A stretch of 64,000 nucleotides of DNA from an uncultured Alphaproteobacteria bacterium (GTDB lineage Bacteria > Pseudomonadota > Alphaproteobacteria > Rs-D84). Below are positions 8,539 through 16,673 of the stretch, in pieces. The number at the start of each line of letters is the position of its first letter. Position 1 is the first letter of the stretch. Location: contig CAKQTG010000002.1 in the NCBI GenBank assembly GCA_934276735.1, positions 124,001 to 188,000 of the forward strand. The letters run 5' to 3'. The translations under genes and the position numbers were made by a program. The notes below the pieces were generated by a model. It saw only the letters and a list, made by a program, of their open reading frames with translations, searched no databases and was not told the DNA's origin.

Positions 8539-10014
8539 ATGTCAAAACCAATTGTTTTATGTATTATGGACGGGGTTGGAATTCGTGCCCAGACGCAACA
8601 TAACGCGGTCAAATTGGCACATATGCCCTATTTCAATGAACTGTTAAATACGTGTCCACATTCGGTATTAAATGCCAGTGGCGCGGCCGTGGGATTGCCC
8701 GTCGGCACCATGGGTAATTCCGAGGTGGGACACATCACCATAGGATCGGGGCGTGTTGTGAATCAATTCTTGCGCCGGTTTCAACTGGAACGCTGGGACA
8801 AAAATGTTCCGTTGCGCGATTTTATTACCGCGGTGCAACGCGATGGCGGGATTGTGCATTTGGCGGGACTGATGTCTGATGGGCGGGTGCATTCTGATAT
8901 CAATGATATTATGACGATTGCATTGCGTGTGTTGGATTCGGGATTGCGTGTATGTATTCACTTTATTGCCGATGGGCGCGATACACCACCCAAATCGGCG
9001 GCGGAATATATTCGTCTGATAAAGGAACGACTGGCGAACTATCTGGCCACGGGCCAGGCGTTTTGGGGCACGCTGTCGGGGCGGTATTATACAATGGACC
9101 GAAACCAGAATCTGGATCGCACGGAAATGGCTGCGGACGCAATTGCCAACGCCACCAGCCCGTTTGTTGCGCCGACAATTGACGCCGCATTAGATTCGGC
9201 ATATGCCCACGGCGAAACGGACGAGTTTATCAAGCCGACCGTCATCACCGGTGATGTTCCAATCAATGCAAATGATGGATTCCTGTTCGGGAATTATCGC
9301 AGCGACCGCGCGCGCCAGATTGTTCGTGCAATGCTGAAAACAGGTGCGCATATGTTGTGCTTTTCCCAGTATGGCGAGGGGTTAGATGACGCGTGCCCTG
9401 CACTGTTGCCGGATGTGCCGGTGAAAAATACGTTGGGTGACGTCCTGGCGGCGCATAATGTGCGTCAATTGCGCATTGCCGAAACAGAAAAGTATAATCA
9501 CGTAACCTATTTCTTTGACGCGGAACGCAATGTTGATTTCCCGGGTGCGGAAAAGAAACTGATTCCATCGCCAGATGTCGCAACGTTTGATTTAAAGCCA
9601 GAAATGTCTGCGGTCCAGATTACAGATGCGTTGCTGGAAAAACTGGCGTCGTTTGATGTTGTGATTTTGAATTTTGCAAATGGCGATATGGTCGGTCATA
9701 CTGGCAATGAATCTGCCGCAATTCGCGCGATGGAAATACTGGACGCCCAGTTGGCGCGTATTGTGCCCGCGACACTGCATTTGGATGGCACGGTTCTGAT
9801 AACAGCCGATCATGGCAATGCAGAACAAATGTGGGACGATGCGGCAAATGCACCGTTGACATCGCATACGACAAATCCGGTGAATTTGATTGTTGTGTCA
9901 AATACACCGCACGTTGTGCATGATGGTGGCCTGGCCGATATTGCACCAACGATTTTGCACCTGTTGAATATTGCACAGCCATCGGATATGACGGGACATA
10001 ATCTGGTTGATTAA
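8539..10014 (+). CDS. gpmI: 2,3-bisphosphoglycerate-independent phosphoglycerate mutase
   Basis: Interconverts 3- and 2-phosphoglycerate in glycolysis using two metal ions (Mn) and a phosphoserine intermediate. 491 aa (family about 510). The N-terminal metal site is CIMDGVG, the catalytic Ser lies in GNSEVGH, DGRDT and the GNYRSDRARQ stretch follow, and the metal-binding TADHGNAE lies near the C-terminus. Start supported by AAAGGCAGG. The gene stands alone between a divergent regulator and a terminator. Confidence 0.97.
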   Translation: MSKPIVLCIMDGVGIRAQTQHNAVKLAHMPYFNELLNTCPHSVLNASGAAVGLPVGTMGNSEVGHITIGSGRVVNQFLRRFQLERWDKNVPLRDFITAVQRDGGIVHLAGLMSDGRVHSDINDIMTIALRVLDSGLRVCIHFIADGRDTPPKSAAEYIRLIKERLANYLATGQAFWGTLSGRYYTMDRNQNLDRTEMAADAIANATSPFVAPTIDAALDSAYAHGETDEFIKPTVITGDVPINANDGFLFGNYRSDRARQIVRAMLKTGAHMLCFSQYGEGLDDACPALLPDVPVKNTLGDVLAAHNVRQLRIAETEKYNHVTYFFDAERNVDFPGAEKKLIPSPDVATFDLKPEMSAVQITDALLEKLASFDVVILNFANGDMVGHTGNESAAIRAMEILDAQLARIVPATLHLDGTVLITADHGNAEQMWDDAANAPLTSHTTNPVNLIVVSNTPHVVHDGGLADIAPTILHLLNIAQPSDMTGHNLVD

Positions 10015-10022
10015 ATGATAAT

Positions 10023-10052
10023 GGGGCGACGAATTATTCGTCGCCCCGTTTT
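10023..10052. terminator. Terminator shared by gpmI and tadA
   Basis: 11-bp perfect stem GGGGCGACGAA/TTCGTCGCCCC with a 3-nt loop (TTA, which is the tadA stop codon on the other strand), followed by GTTTT. It terminates gpmI and overlaps the last codons of the convergent tadA. Confidence 0.9.
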
Positions 10053-10495
10053 ATTGCACGTCGCGCGGCAAAGAATTCACGCAACATTTGTGCCGACGCA
10101 TCTGCGTATTCTGGCATTTGTGTCACAGTCGGTTTCCACAGGTGGGTGTCCGTTTCATATACGCGCGCGTTTGCGGTAATTCCGCCACCCTTGGCATCCA
10201 ACGCGGCAAAGAACACATTACGAATTCGCGCAAATGATATTGCCGTGGCGCACATTGCGCACGGTTCCAATGTTACATAGATATCGCAATCGTCCAAGAA
10301 TTTTGTCCCCAGTTTCCGGCACGCCTGGTTTATTGCAACAATTTCTGCGTGCAGGGTCGGATTACGACGCAATTGCACCCGGTTTTCGCCACGGGCAATA
10401 ATGTGGCCATCACGCACGATAACGGCACCGATTGGCACATCGTCGTGTGATTTTGCACGGATTGCTAAATTTAACGCTTGCTGCATTGGGTTCAT
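10034..10495 (-). CDS. tadA: tRNA adenosine(34) deaminase / nucleoside deaminase
   Basis: Zinc deaminase of the CDA fold, most likely making inosine at the wobble position of tRNA-Arg(ACG). The 153-aa start at MNPMQQALNLAI is chosen because the family begins there; a 9-residue upstream extension is possible. Zinc and catalytic motifs are HAEI (residues about 55-58) and PCAMC. The sequence after it (CATAISFARI, then GGGITANARVY) deviates from the textbook PCPMCAGAI, so another nucleoside substrate is possible. Only 17 bp separate it from the divergent rsmD start. Confidence 0.8.
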   Translation of the reverse strand: MNPMQQALNLAIRAKSHDDVPIGAVIVRDGHIIARGENRVQLRRNPTLHAEIVAINQACRKLGTKFLDDCDIYVTLEPCAMCATAISFARIRNVFFAALDAKGGGITANARVYETDTHLWKPTVTQMPEYADASAQMLREFFAARRAIKRGDE

Positions 10496-10512
10496 GTGAT
10501 ACACTTTATCGT

Positions 10513-11067
10513 ATGGATTCAAAATTGCAAATTATTTCAGGTGCATACCGCGGGCGCAAATTGCGCCTGCCGGATGGTGCACGCCCGACCCAGAATCGCG
10601 CCAGAATCGCATTGTTTAACATGCTGGGTGGGATTGTGGACGCGTCGCACGGTTTTACCGTGTGGGATGCGTTCGCTGGCAGTGGCGCATTTGGGATTGA
10701 ATACCTGTCGCGGTATGCGGGCGCGCGTGCGATATTTACCGATGTCGCGGCGGCGTCAATTCGGACGGTGCGTGAAAACCTGGGGAATATTGATGCGGCG
10801 CGCGCAACCGTCGTTATGGCGGACGCAATGACGCGGATTCCTGAATTTGGGGCGGTGGCAGATTTGATATTTGTTGACCCGCCATATGTGGCGCATGACA
10901 CCGGCGCGGCGTTTGTGCGGCGTGTGGGCGCGGTGGCGCGCGTGGGGACAATTTTGGTCTGGGAACAAGATGGCGATGATTTCACCCCACCCGCCGCGCC
11001 ATGGGAAATATTGCGCGACAAGAAATATGGTCGGGCGCGTTTTCTGATTTTACGTCGCGGCGCGTAA
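10513..11067 (+). CDS. rsmD: 16S rRNA (guanine(966)-N2)-methyltransferase RsmD
   Basis: Methylates G966 of 16S rRNA on assembled 30S particles. 184 aa. The N-terminal IISGAYRGRKL and TQNRARIALFNML are characteristic; the SAM-binding motif is VWDAFAGSGAFGIE and the catalytic motif is DPPY in LIFVDPPYV. I chose the ATG at 10513 over the long in-frame extension that runs through tadA. There is no ribosome site, and a -10-like TACACT ends 7 nt before the ATG, so the mRNA may be leaderless. Confidence 0.95.
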   Translation: MDSKLQIISGAYRGRKLRLPDGARPTQNRARIALFNMLGGIVDASHGFTVWDAFAGSGAFGIEYLSRYAGARAIFTDVAAASIRTVRENLGNIDAARATVVMADAMTRIPEFGAVADLIFVDPPYVAHDTGAAFVRRVGAVARVGTILVWEQDGDDFTPPAAPWEILRDKKYGRARFLILRRGA

Positions 11068-11075
11068 TAAAAACC

Positions 11076-11104
11076 TTGATTTTTCAAACGGTTTGATAAA
11101 TAAT
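11076..11104 (+). promoter_or_regulatory. Putative rplY promoter
   Basis: -35 TTGATT, 17-nt spacer, -10 AATAAT. About 60 nt of 5' leader precede the rplY start; no fold was recognised in it. Confidence 0.45.
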
Positions 11105-11168
11105 ATGCCCCGCACGGCACCCTTGGAGGTCGCGCACAGTTAAACCAATGCTATTAAAAGGATAAAAA

Positions 11169-11795
11169 ATGGCAATCAAATTAAATGCAGAAATTCGCAA
11201 CGTTGCTGGCAAGGGGGCCGCACGCAGCATCCGCAAGAACAAGAAAATCCCTGCTGTTATTTACGGCGAAAAGAAAGCCCCTGTCGCAATTGAATTGGAC
11301 GGAAACGGCTTTGAAATGCTGATTAAAAAGCCGGGTCTGCGGACAAAATTGTTCGAAATTGACACAAACAACGGCAAAGAAGACGCGATGTTGATGGATA
11401 TCCAGTATCATCCGGTTTCTGACGCGGTTATCCACGTTGATTTCAAACGTATTGATGTGAACAAACCTGTGAACGTGGTCGTCCCGGTCGAGGTTATCAA
11501 TGTCGAAACATCCAAGGGATTGAAATTGGGTGGTGTTTTGAACTTTGCAGTGCGTAAGGTTGCATTGCGTGGTTCTGTTCATGCAATCCCAGAAAAAATC
11601 ATTATCGATTTGACCAATGTTACAATCGGTGATGTGATTCACGGAACAGACTTGGTCCTGCCAGAGGGTGTTGAATTAGGTCTGCACCAGGCGGAATTGG
11701 CGTTTGCAACAATCGGTGGTAAAATGCCCGAAGAAGCAGATGCCGCAAAAGCGGCTGCCCCGGCGCCCGCCGCAGCCACACCGGCCAAGAAATAA
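11169..11795 (+). CDS. rplY: 50S ribosomal protein L25 (Ctc form)
   Basis: Binds 5S rRNA in the large subunit. 208 aa: N-terminal L25 domain (GKGAARSIRKNKKIPAVIYG) plus the C-terminal TL5/Ctc domain, ending in an Ala/Pro/Lys-rich tail. AAAAGGATAAAAA ribosome site. The gene has its own promoter and terminator. In many bacteria rplY is followed by pth; here it is not. Confidence 0.96.
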   Translation: MAIKLNAEIRNVAGKGAARSIRKNKKIPAVIYGEKKAPVAIELDGNGFEMLIKKPGLRTKLFEIDTNNGKEDAMLMDIQYHPVSDAVIHVDFKRIDVNKPVNVVVPVEVINVETSKGLKLGGVLNFAVRKVALRGSVHAIPEKIIIDLTNVTIGDVIHGTDLVLPEGVELGLHQAELAFATIGGKMPEEADAAKAAAPAPAAATPAKK

Positions 11796-11817
11796 TCAAT
11801 ACGTAATGTTGATTTTA

Positions 11818-11843
11818 AACCGTCCGTATGGGCGGTTTTTTTG
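11818..11843 (+). terminator. rplY terminator
   Basis: Stem AACCGTCC/GGGCGGTT with a GTAT loop (one G-T pair), followed by a run of T. Confidence 0.9.
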
Positions 11844-11863
11844 TATTATTTTTTTCCTGTGGT

Positions 11864-11892
11864 CTTGAAATGCATTTTAATGTTCACTATAT
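11864..11892 (+). promoter_or_regulatory. Heat-shock (sigma-32 type) promoter of dnaK
   Basis: CTTGAA at 11864-11869, then 16 nt, then ACTATAT at 11886-11892, a 6/7 match to the alphaproteobacterial RpoH consensus CTTGAA-N16-18-CYTATNT. The TCTTGAAAT core is identical in the lon promoter at 50195-50203. Confidence 0.7.
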
Positions 11893-11924
11893 GATGGGCA
11901 TAAGAAATTCAAGGAGTGAAAAAA

Positions 11925-13817
11925 ATGGCAAAAGTGTTAGGTATCGATTTAGGAACAACTAATTCCGCCATGGCGTTCATGGACGGAAATGATCCGAAAA
12001 TTATCGAAAATTCAGAGGGGGGACGCACGACACCGTCTGTTGTTGCGTTGACATCTGGGGGTGAACAGTTGGTTGGCATTACCGCCAAGAACCAGGCGAT
12101 TACCAATCCAGAAAATACAATCTATGAAATCAAGCGTTTGATGGGCTTGCGCTTTGACAGCCCGGCGGTTAAGGAAATTGCCACCCGCGTGCCGTATAAA
12201 ATTGTCCGTGGCGACAATGGCGACGCCTGGGTCGAGATGGAGGGTAAAAAATATGCCCCATCTCAGATTTCTGCGATGATTTTGGCAAAATTAAAGAAAG
12301 ACGCCGAAGCGTATTTGGGCGAAACAGTATCTGATGCGGTTATTACTGTGCCGGCATACTTTAACGATTCACAACGCCAGGCAACCAAGGACGCTGGTCG
12401 TATTGCGGGTCTGAACGTGTTGCGTATCGTCAACGAACCGACGGCGGCCGCATTGGCGTATGGTTTGGAAAAAGATAAAAACGGCACAATCGCTGTGTAT
12501 GACTTGGGCGGTGGAACGTTTGATATTTCCATCTTGGAAATCGTCGATGGCGTGTTCGAGGTTAAATCAACAAACGGTGATACTGCATTGGGTGGTTCGG
12601 ACTTTGATGCGCGCGTATTGAAATACTTGATTGATGAATTCAAGGCGCAATCTGGCATTGACCTGACCGGCGACAAATTGGCATTACAGCGTTTAAAGGA
12701 AGCCGCAGAAAAGGCGAAAATCGAATTGTCGTCCAAGATGCAGGCGGACATCAACTTGCCATATCTGACGGCGGATGCGACGGGACCAAAGCACTTTAAT
12801 ACAACACTGACACGTGCGAAATTGGAATCGTTGGTTGATGACCTGATTCAGAAAACAATTGAACCGTGCAAAAAGGCATTGAAAGACGCAGGCTTGGATA
12901 AATCGCAAATCAACGAAGTTATCTTGGTCGGTGGCCAGACACGTATGCCCAAGGTTGTTGAAACAGTCAAAGAATTCTTTGGCCGTGAACCGCACAAGGG
13001 CGTGAACCCAGACGAAGTTGTCGCATTGGGTGCCGCAATCCAGGGTGGCGTTCTGAAAGGCGACGTCAAAGACGTTCTGTTGCTGGACGTGACACCGTTG
13101 TCGTTGGGTATTGAAACATTGGGTGGTGTGTTTACGCGTCTGATTGACCGCAACACAACAATTCCGACGAAAAAGTCCCAGGTGTTTTCAACTGCCGAAG
13201 ATAACCAGTCGGCTGTGACAATTCGCGTATTCCAGGGTGAACGTGATATGGCCGCCGATAACAAATTGTTGGGTCAATTTAATTTGGAAGGTATCGCCCC
13301 TGCACCACGTGGTATGCCACAAATCGAAGTGTCTTTTGATATTGACGCAAACGGTATCGTTCACGTGTCGGCCAAGGATAAAGGCACCGGCAAAGAACAG
13401 ACTATTTCGATTAAATCTGATGGCGGTCTGTCCGAAGAAGACATCCAGAAAATGGTTGACGAAGCGGCAGCAAACGCGGAATCTGATAAACAGAAACGCG
13501 CCCTGGCCGAGGCCAAGAATAACGCCGAAGCTGCAGTGTTCAGCATTGAAAAATCACTTAAAGAACACGGTGATAAAATCAGCGCGGACGAGAAAAAGGC
13601 CATAGAAGACGCAAAACAGGCGTTATCTGATGAATTGGCCAAAGCCGATACAACCGCAGAATCACTGAAAGAAAAGACCGACGCATTGATGGAAAAGTCG
13701 ATGAAGTTGGGCGAAGCGGTTTATAAAGCCGCGCAAGAAGCGCAGAAATCTGAATCTGGCGATAACAAGCCAAACGAAGATGGTGCGCGTGACGCAGACT
13801 TTTCTGAAAAGAAATAA
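11925..13817 (+). CDS. dnaK: Molecular chaperone DnaK (Hsp70)
   Basis: ATP-dependent chaperone, 630 aa. The ATPase domain starts VLGIDLGTTNS and contains the VYDLGGGTFD phosphate-binding loop; the substrate-binding domain begins around DVTPLSLGIE, and the tail is acidic and Lys-rich. The ATG at 11925 is chosen because AAGGAG lies 8 nt upstream; the GTG 9 nt earlier sits inside that ribosome site. The usual partner dnaJ is not adjacent: dnaK is monocistronic between its own promoter and terminator. GrpE is not in the window. Confidence 0.98.
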   Translation: MAKVLGIDLGTTNSAMAFMDGNDPKIIENSEGGRTTPSVVALTSGGEQLVGITAKNQAITNPENTIYEIKRLMGLRFDSPAVKEIATRVPYKIVRGDNGDAWVEMEGKKYAPSQISAMILAKLKKDAEAYLGETVSDAVITVPAYFNDSQRQATKDAGRIAGLNVLRIVNEPTAAALAYGLEKDKNGTIAVYDLGGGTFDISILEIVDGVFEVKSTNGDTALGGSDFDARVLKYLIDEFKAQSGIDLTGDKLALQRLKEAAEKAKIELSSKMQADINLPYLTADATGPKHFNTTLTRAKLESLVDDLIQKTIEPCKKALKDAGLDKSQINEVILVGGQTRMPKVVETVKEFFGREPHKGVNPDEVVALGAAIQGGVLKGDVKDVLLLDVTPLSLGIETLGGVFTRLIDRNTTIPTKKSQVFSTAEDNQSAVTIRVFQGERDMAADNKLLGQFNLEGIAPAPRGMPQIEVSFDIDANGIVHVSAKDKGTGKEQTISIKSDGGLSEEDIQKMVDEAAANAESDKQKRALAEAKNNAEAAVFSIEKSLKEHGDKISADEKKAIEDAKQALSDELAKADTTAESLKEKTDALMEKSMKLGEAVYKAAQEAQKSESGDNKPNEDGARDADFSEKK

Positions 13818-13818
13818 A

Positions 13819-13841
13819 AAACGGGGTAATCCCCGTTTTTA
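13819..13841. terminator. Bidirectional terminator between dnaK and the phosphofructokinase
   Basis: Stem ACGGGG/CCCCGT with a TAAT loop, with an A run before and a T run after. Its right flank overlaps the stop codon of the convergent phosphofructokinase. Confidence 0.9.
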
Positions 13842-14918
13842 TTTTACTTCACCAATATAAATTCCCATGTGGTGGGCGACGTCCAGCAATGGATCGTCGG
13901 GCGATACGTATGCGTCCGATGTCTTTAAGCCCGGAATCTTTGGATCGTCGGATATTTCGCCCGCGGCGAAAAAGTCCGCCAGGCTGACCGTTTTAACCTG
14001 GTTGCCGTCCAGTGCGGTTATGACGTATGTTTCGTTGTTTTCAATTGCGTGCAATGCGCAATCAGCAAAACGGGTTGCCAATATTCGGTCGCCAGATGTT
14101 GTGTCGCCGGCGCGCTGGATATGTTCGGGGTATGCCGTGCGGTTTGCAATTCCCGCCGCGGTCAATTTACGCGAAATAATGTCCGCCGGGCGACCCGAAT
14201 GTCCACGCATTGATACGCCTTCGGATACCATGATAATGCCGTAATCGGTTGGTGCGTTTTTCACGTGTGATATTACCGCATCCAGGTCAAATTTAATTTC
14301 TGGAATCAATATAACATCGGCCCCGGCGGCGACGCCCGCGTTTAATGCCAATGCACCGCAATCGCGTCCCATTGATTGCACAACGAACCAGCGATGATGA
14401 CTGCGCGCGGTCAACATCAATTGATCACAGAACGTGGTCAGTTGCCATACCGCCGTATCAAATCCAACCGTGCGGTCGGTCAATGGAATATCCATATCGA
14501 TTGTTTTGGGAATACATATCAATTGCAGGTCTGCATATGTCGCGCGATTGCCCCAGGCCAGCGAAAAACTGCCGTTGCCACCGACCAGAATCAATGCGTC
14601 CAGTTTTAATGTTTGTAATGCATTGCGCAGACGTCGGTTAAATTGTGCAACCGTGCCATTTGCGGCGGCGGTTTCAAAATTCATCACACCGGCATGACCA
14701 TTGTGCAGAAAACTGCCCGCCAGACGCGCGTTTTCAATTGGCAATACACTGTTGGTCAATTCAATGGTTTGCGGTGGTGTTGTGCACAGGCCATCTGTGC
14801 CGTCCAGAATCCCGATAACGCGCCAATGACGCATCTGGGCACCGCGCATAATTCGCTGAATTACCGTGTTCAGACCGGAACAATCCCCCCCGGTCGTCAT
14901 AATACCTATTGTTTTCAT
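13839..14918 (-). CDS. 6-phosphofructokinase family protein, atypical active site
   Basis: Glycolytic fructose-6-phosphate 1-kinase family, 359 aa. The start at MKTIGIMTTGGDCSGLN has a GGGGAG ribosome site. Active-site regions are present but altered. The nucleotide/Mg loop reads GGNGS (residues 113-117), where ATP enzymes have GGDGS and PPi enzymes GGDD. The catalytic segment PKTIDMD (137-143) keeps both Asp and carries the Lys typical of PPi-type or mixed enzymes. MGRDCG and HIQRAG replace the usual MGR..G and HIQRGG. The phosphoryl donor cannot be assigned from sequence. Family membership is sure; activity is less so. Confidence 0.85.
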   Translation of the reverse strand: MKTIGIMTTGGDCSGLNTVIQRIMRGAQMRHWRVIGILDGTDGLCTTPPQTIELTNSVLPIENARLAGSFLHNGHAGVMNFETAAANGTVAQFNRRLRNALQTLKLDALILVGGNGSFSLAWGNRATYADLQLICIPKTIDMDIPLTDRTVGFDTAVWQLTTFCDQLMLTARSHHRWFVVQSMGRDCGALALNAGVAAGADVILIPEIKFDLDAVISHVKNAPTDYGIIMVSEGVSMRGHSGRPADIISRKLTAAGIANRTAYPEHIQRAGDTTSGDRILATRFADCALHAIENNETYVITALDGNQVKTVSLADFFAAGEISDDPKIPGLKTSDAYVSPDDPLLDVAHHMGIYIGEVK

Positions 14919-14960
14919 AATCTCCCCTATGTGTATCGGTTTGATTATAGCACATTTAAG

Positions 14961-14990
14961 TTGACAAAGAAAGATTATTTGCAATAATTT
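14961..14990 (+). promoter_or_regulatory. Putative promoter of the LysM protein gene
   Basis: -35 TTGACA (14961-14966), 18-nt spacer, -10 TAATTT (14985-14990). Confidence 0.6.
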
Positions 14991-15030
14991 GTCTAGTGTT
15001 ACATTTAAATCTGGTTATGGAGATTGCGGT

Positions 15031-16152
15031 ATGGCAAAACAAAACAAAAAAATCAAACGTTCAACAGACGATTTAATCAATGACGCAATTGCGCAACAAA
15101 ATTCATGGATGGAAAATCGTCGCACATTTGCCAGACGCTTTTTAAAGACATTGAATATATTTGCCCGCCCCGCCCCGCGCGGCGATGGCGCGGTTGTTGT
15201 CACATCTGAAAAACAGAGCACGCACACCGGCCTGCGTGCGTATTGGTTTCCAATCCTGTGCGCAATAGTGGTGATATTTGTTGCAATCTGGGTTATGTTT
15301 GTTCGTGGCGCGGCGCAACCACGTGTGGTCGTTGTTCCGGCAATCCCAGAACCAGTTGTTCAAACCGTTGAAAATTCTGTGCCGTCATTTGATATTGTGC
15401 GTATTGAACCGGCGGGAACACTGGTTATTGCTGGTCGTTGGGCCCCACACCAGAATATATCCATTGTCATCAATGGCAAGATTGTTGCGACCGAACGCAC
15501 AGATTCAGACGGCGAATTCGTTTATGCGCCAACACGCGTATTTGAACCTGGCAACTATACAATATCGTTGGTTGGTGCCGCGCCTGCGGTTAAATCCGTT
15601 GAAAACGTATTTGTTTATATCTCGCCACGCGGATATAAAAATTCTGTGTCACTGCTGATGACAAGCGAAGGCAGCACTATGTTGCAGGCCCCTACAATGT
15701 TGGCAGACGGCGATTTAGTAGTATCAAAAATTGATTATCTGGACACGGGGCGTATTGTTGTGACCGGGGACGCATTGCCGCGTTTGCGCGTGTCGCTGTC
15801 GCTGGATAATAAATATATTGGTTTTGCGCGTGTATCCGATCACAAACACTTTGGTCTGGGTGCAGACGTTGGCGAATTGGAAACAGGCAAAGAATACGTT
15901 CTGACCGTTCGTCTGCACGATGGCGATGGTCGCACTGTTGCCCAGGTTGGTCACAGATTTACAATGCCAGAAATGACCGGTGATGATGACACGTATTACA
16001 CGGTGCGTCGTGGCGATTGCCTGTGGATTATTGCGCGTAATTTCCTGCGTCGTGGGGTATTGTTCAGCATTATTGCCGAACGCAATAACATTGAAAATCC
16101 AGATTTGATTTATCCAAAACAGTTGTTGCAAATCCCAGTTGGTGGCAAATAA
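15031..16152 (+). CDS. Membrane-anchored LysM-domain protein
   Basis: 373 aa. The start MAKQNKKIKRS has ATGGAG upstream. A basic cytoplasmic N-terminus (about 70 residues) precedes one transmembrane helix (WFPILCAIVVIFVAIWVMF). A periplasmic region of Ig-like or beta-rich segments follows (APHQNISIVINGKIVATE, then a second similar stretch). The C-terminal LysM domain (YYTVRRGDCLWIIARNF, to YPKQLLQIP) should bind peptidoglycan. This architecture matches LysM proteins common in alphaproteobacteria; no hydrolase domain is visible. Confidence 0.85.
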   Translation: MAKQNKKIKRSTDDLINDAIAQQNSWMENRRTFARRFLKTLNIFARPAPRGDGAVVVTSEKQSTHTGLRAYWFPILCAIVVIFVAIWVMFVRGAAQPRVVVVPAIPEPVVQTVENSVPSFDIVRIEPAGTLVIAGRWAPHQNISIVINGKIVATERTDSDGEFVYAPTRVFEPGNYTISLVGAAPAVKSVENVFVYISPRGYKNSVSLLMTSEGSTMLQAPTMLADGDLVVSKIDYLDTGRIVVTGDALPRLRVSLSLDNKYIGFARVSDHKHFGLGADVGELETGKEYVLTVRLHDGDGRTVAQVGHRFTMPEMTGDDDTYYTVRRGDCLWIIARNFLRRGVLFSIIAERNNIENPDLIYPKQLLQIPVGGK

Positions 16153-16154
16153 AA

Positions 16155-16175
16155 GAACCGGCGAAACGCCGGTTC
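16155..16175 (+). terminator. Terminator of the LysM gene
   Basis: 9-bp perfect stem GAACCGGCG/CGCCGGTTC with an AAA loop, followed by AATTTTTG. Confidence 0.85.
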
Positions 16176-16200
16176 AATTTTTGTGTATTCTAAATATTGT

Positions 16201-16301
16201 TGTCCGCCTGCGCCGCCAATAATAATTCTATGTTCATAATAATAAACAATGCTACGGCGGACACTCAATTTTCAGCCCTTGCTACGCTGCGGTGAAAATT
16301 G
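16201..16301. repeat. Nested inverted repeats next to the tRNA-Gly element
   Basis: IR1: TGTCCGCC (16201-16208) with GGCGGACA (16256-16263). IR2: CAATTTTCA (16266-16274) with TGAAAATTG (16293-16301), a hairpin whose loop contains TTGCTACGCTG. No gene is seen here. They adjoin the distal copy of the tRNA-Gly 3' end and probably belong to the same insertion. Confidence 0.6.
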
Positions 16302-16302
16302 G

Positions 16303-16492
16303 TGGTGCGGGCGAAGGGAATCCCTCGGCATTTATAAAAATGCCTGCGGGCAAACCGTGACGATTTCGCTGCGTTACACTTGCAAAATCTACTTGTTTTC
16401 GAACCCTCTGGTCGGGTTCTCTTCCGTCGCCACATGCCAAAAATAAAATCGGCAAAATGCCGATTTAATTTTTGGTGCGGGCGAAGGGAATC
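16303..16492 (-). mobile_element. tRNA-Gly-associated miniature element bounded by a direct copy of the tRNA 3' end
   Basis: The 20 bases TGGTGCGGGCGAAGGGAATC at 16303-16322 repeat exactly at 16473-16492, inside the 3' end of tRNA-Gly. Between them lie a hairpin GGCATTT/AAATGCC (16327-16344), a core containing CGTGACG and CTACTTGTT, and the tRNA trailer hairpin. The core aligns in the opposite strand with the element behind tRNA-Arg at 46755-46979. No integrase or open frame is inside. Integration into the tRNA end is inferred from this architecture. Confidence 0.55.
16437..16475 (-). terminator. tRNA-Gly trailer hairpin including the CCA end
   Basis: 17-bp stem with one A-A mismatch and a 5-nt loop. 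The outermost pairs are formed by the tRNA's own CCA and a downstream TGG. The arm is T-rich, so it can act as terminator. Confidence 0.75.
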
Positions 16493-16546
16493 GAACCCTC
16501 GCCTAAAGCTTGGGAAGCTTTCGTTCTACCATTATACTACGCCCGC
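16473..16546 (-). tRNA. tRNA-Gly(CCC)
   Basis: 74 nt with CCA encoded. Acceptor stem GCGGGCG/CGCCCGC with A73; anticodon stem AAAGC/GCTTT around loop TTCCCAA; T arm AGGGTTCGATTCCCT. A TATAAA -10-like box lies upstream on the minus strand. Confidence 0.95.
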
Positions 16547-16673
16547 AGGTTCGGCGCAATTTTATACCCATATCCGGAAAAAGTCCAGAACAAAAAGTTT
16601 TTGCTTTTTTGTTGTGGGTGTCTTAGCCTGGTTAGTGCCTAAACATTATTATTCACTAGCAAGGGAGATTATG

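Noticed and set aside
16380..16673. N-terminal extension of the glutamate dehydrogenase frame
   Set aside because: The open frame runs through the tRNA-Gly and repeat element on the other strand; the ribosome site and family start are at 16671/16674.
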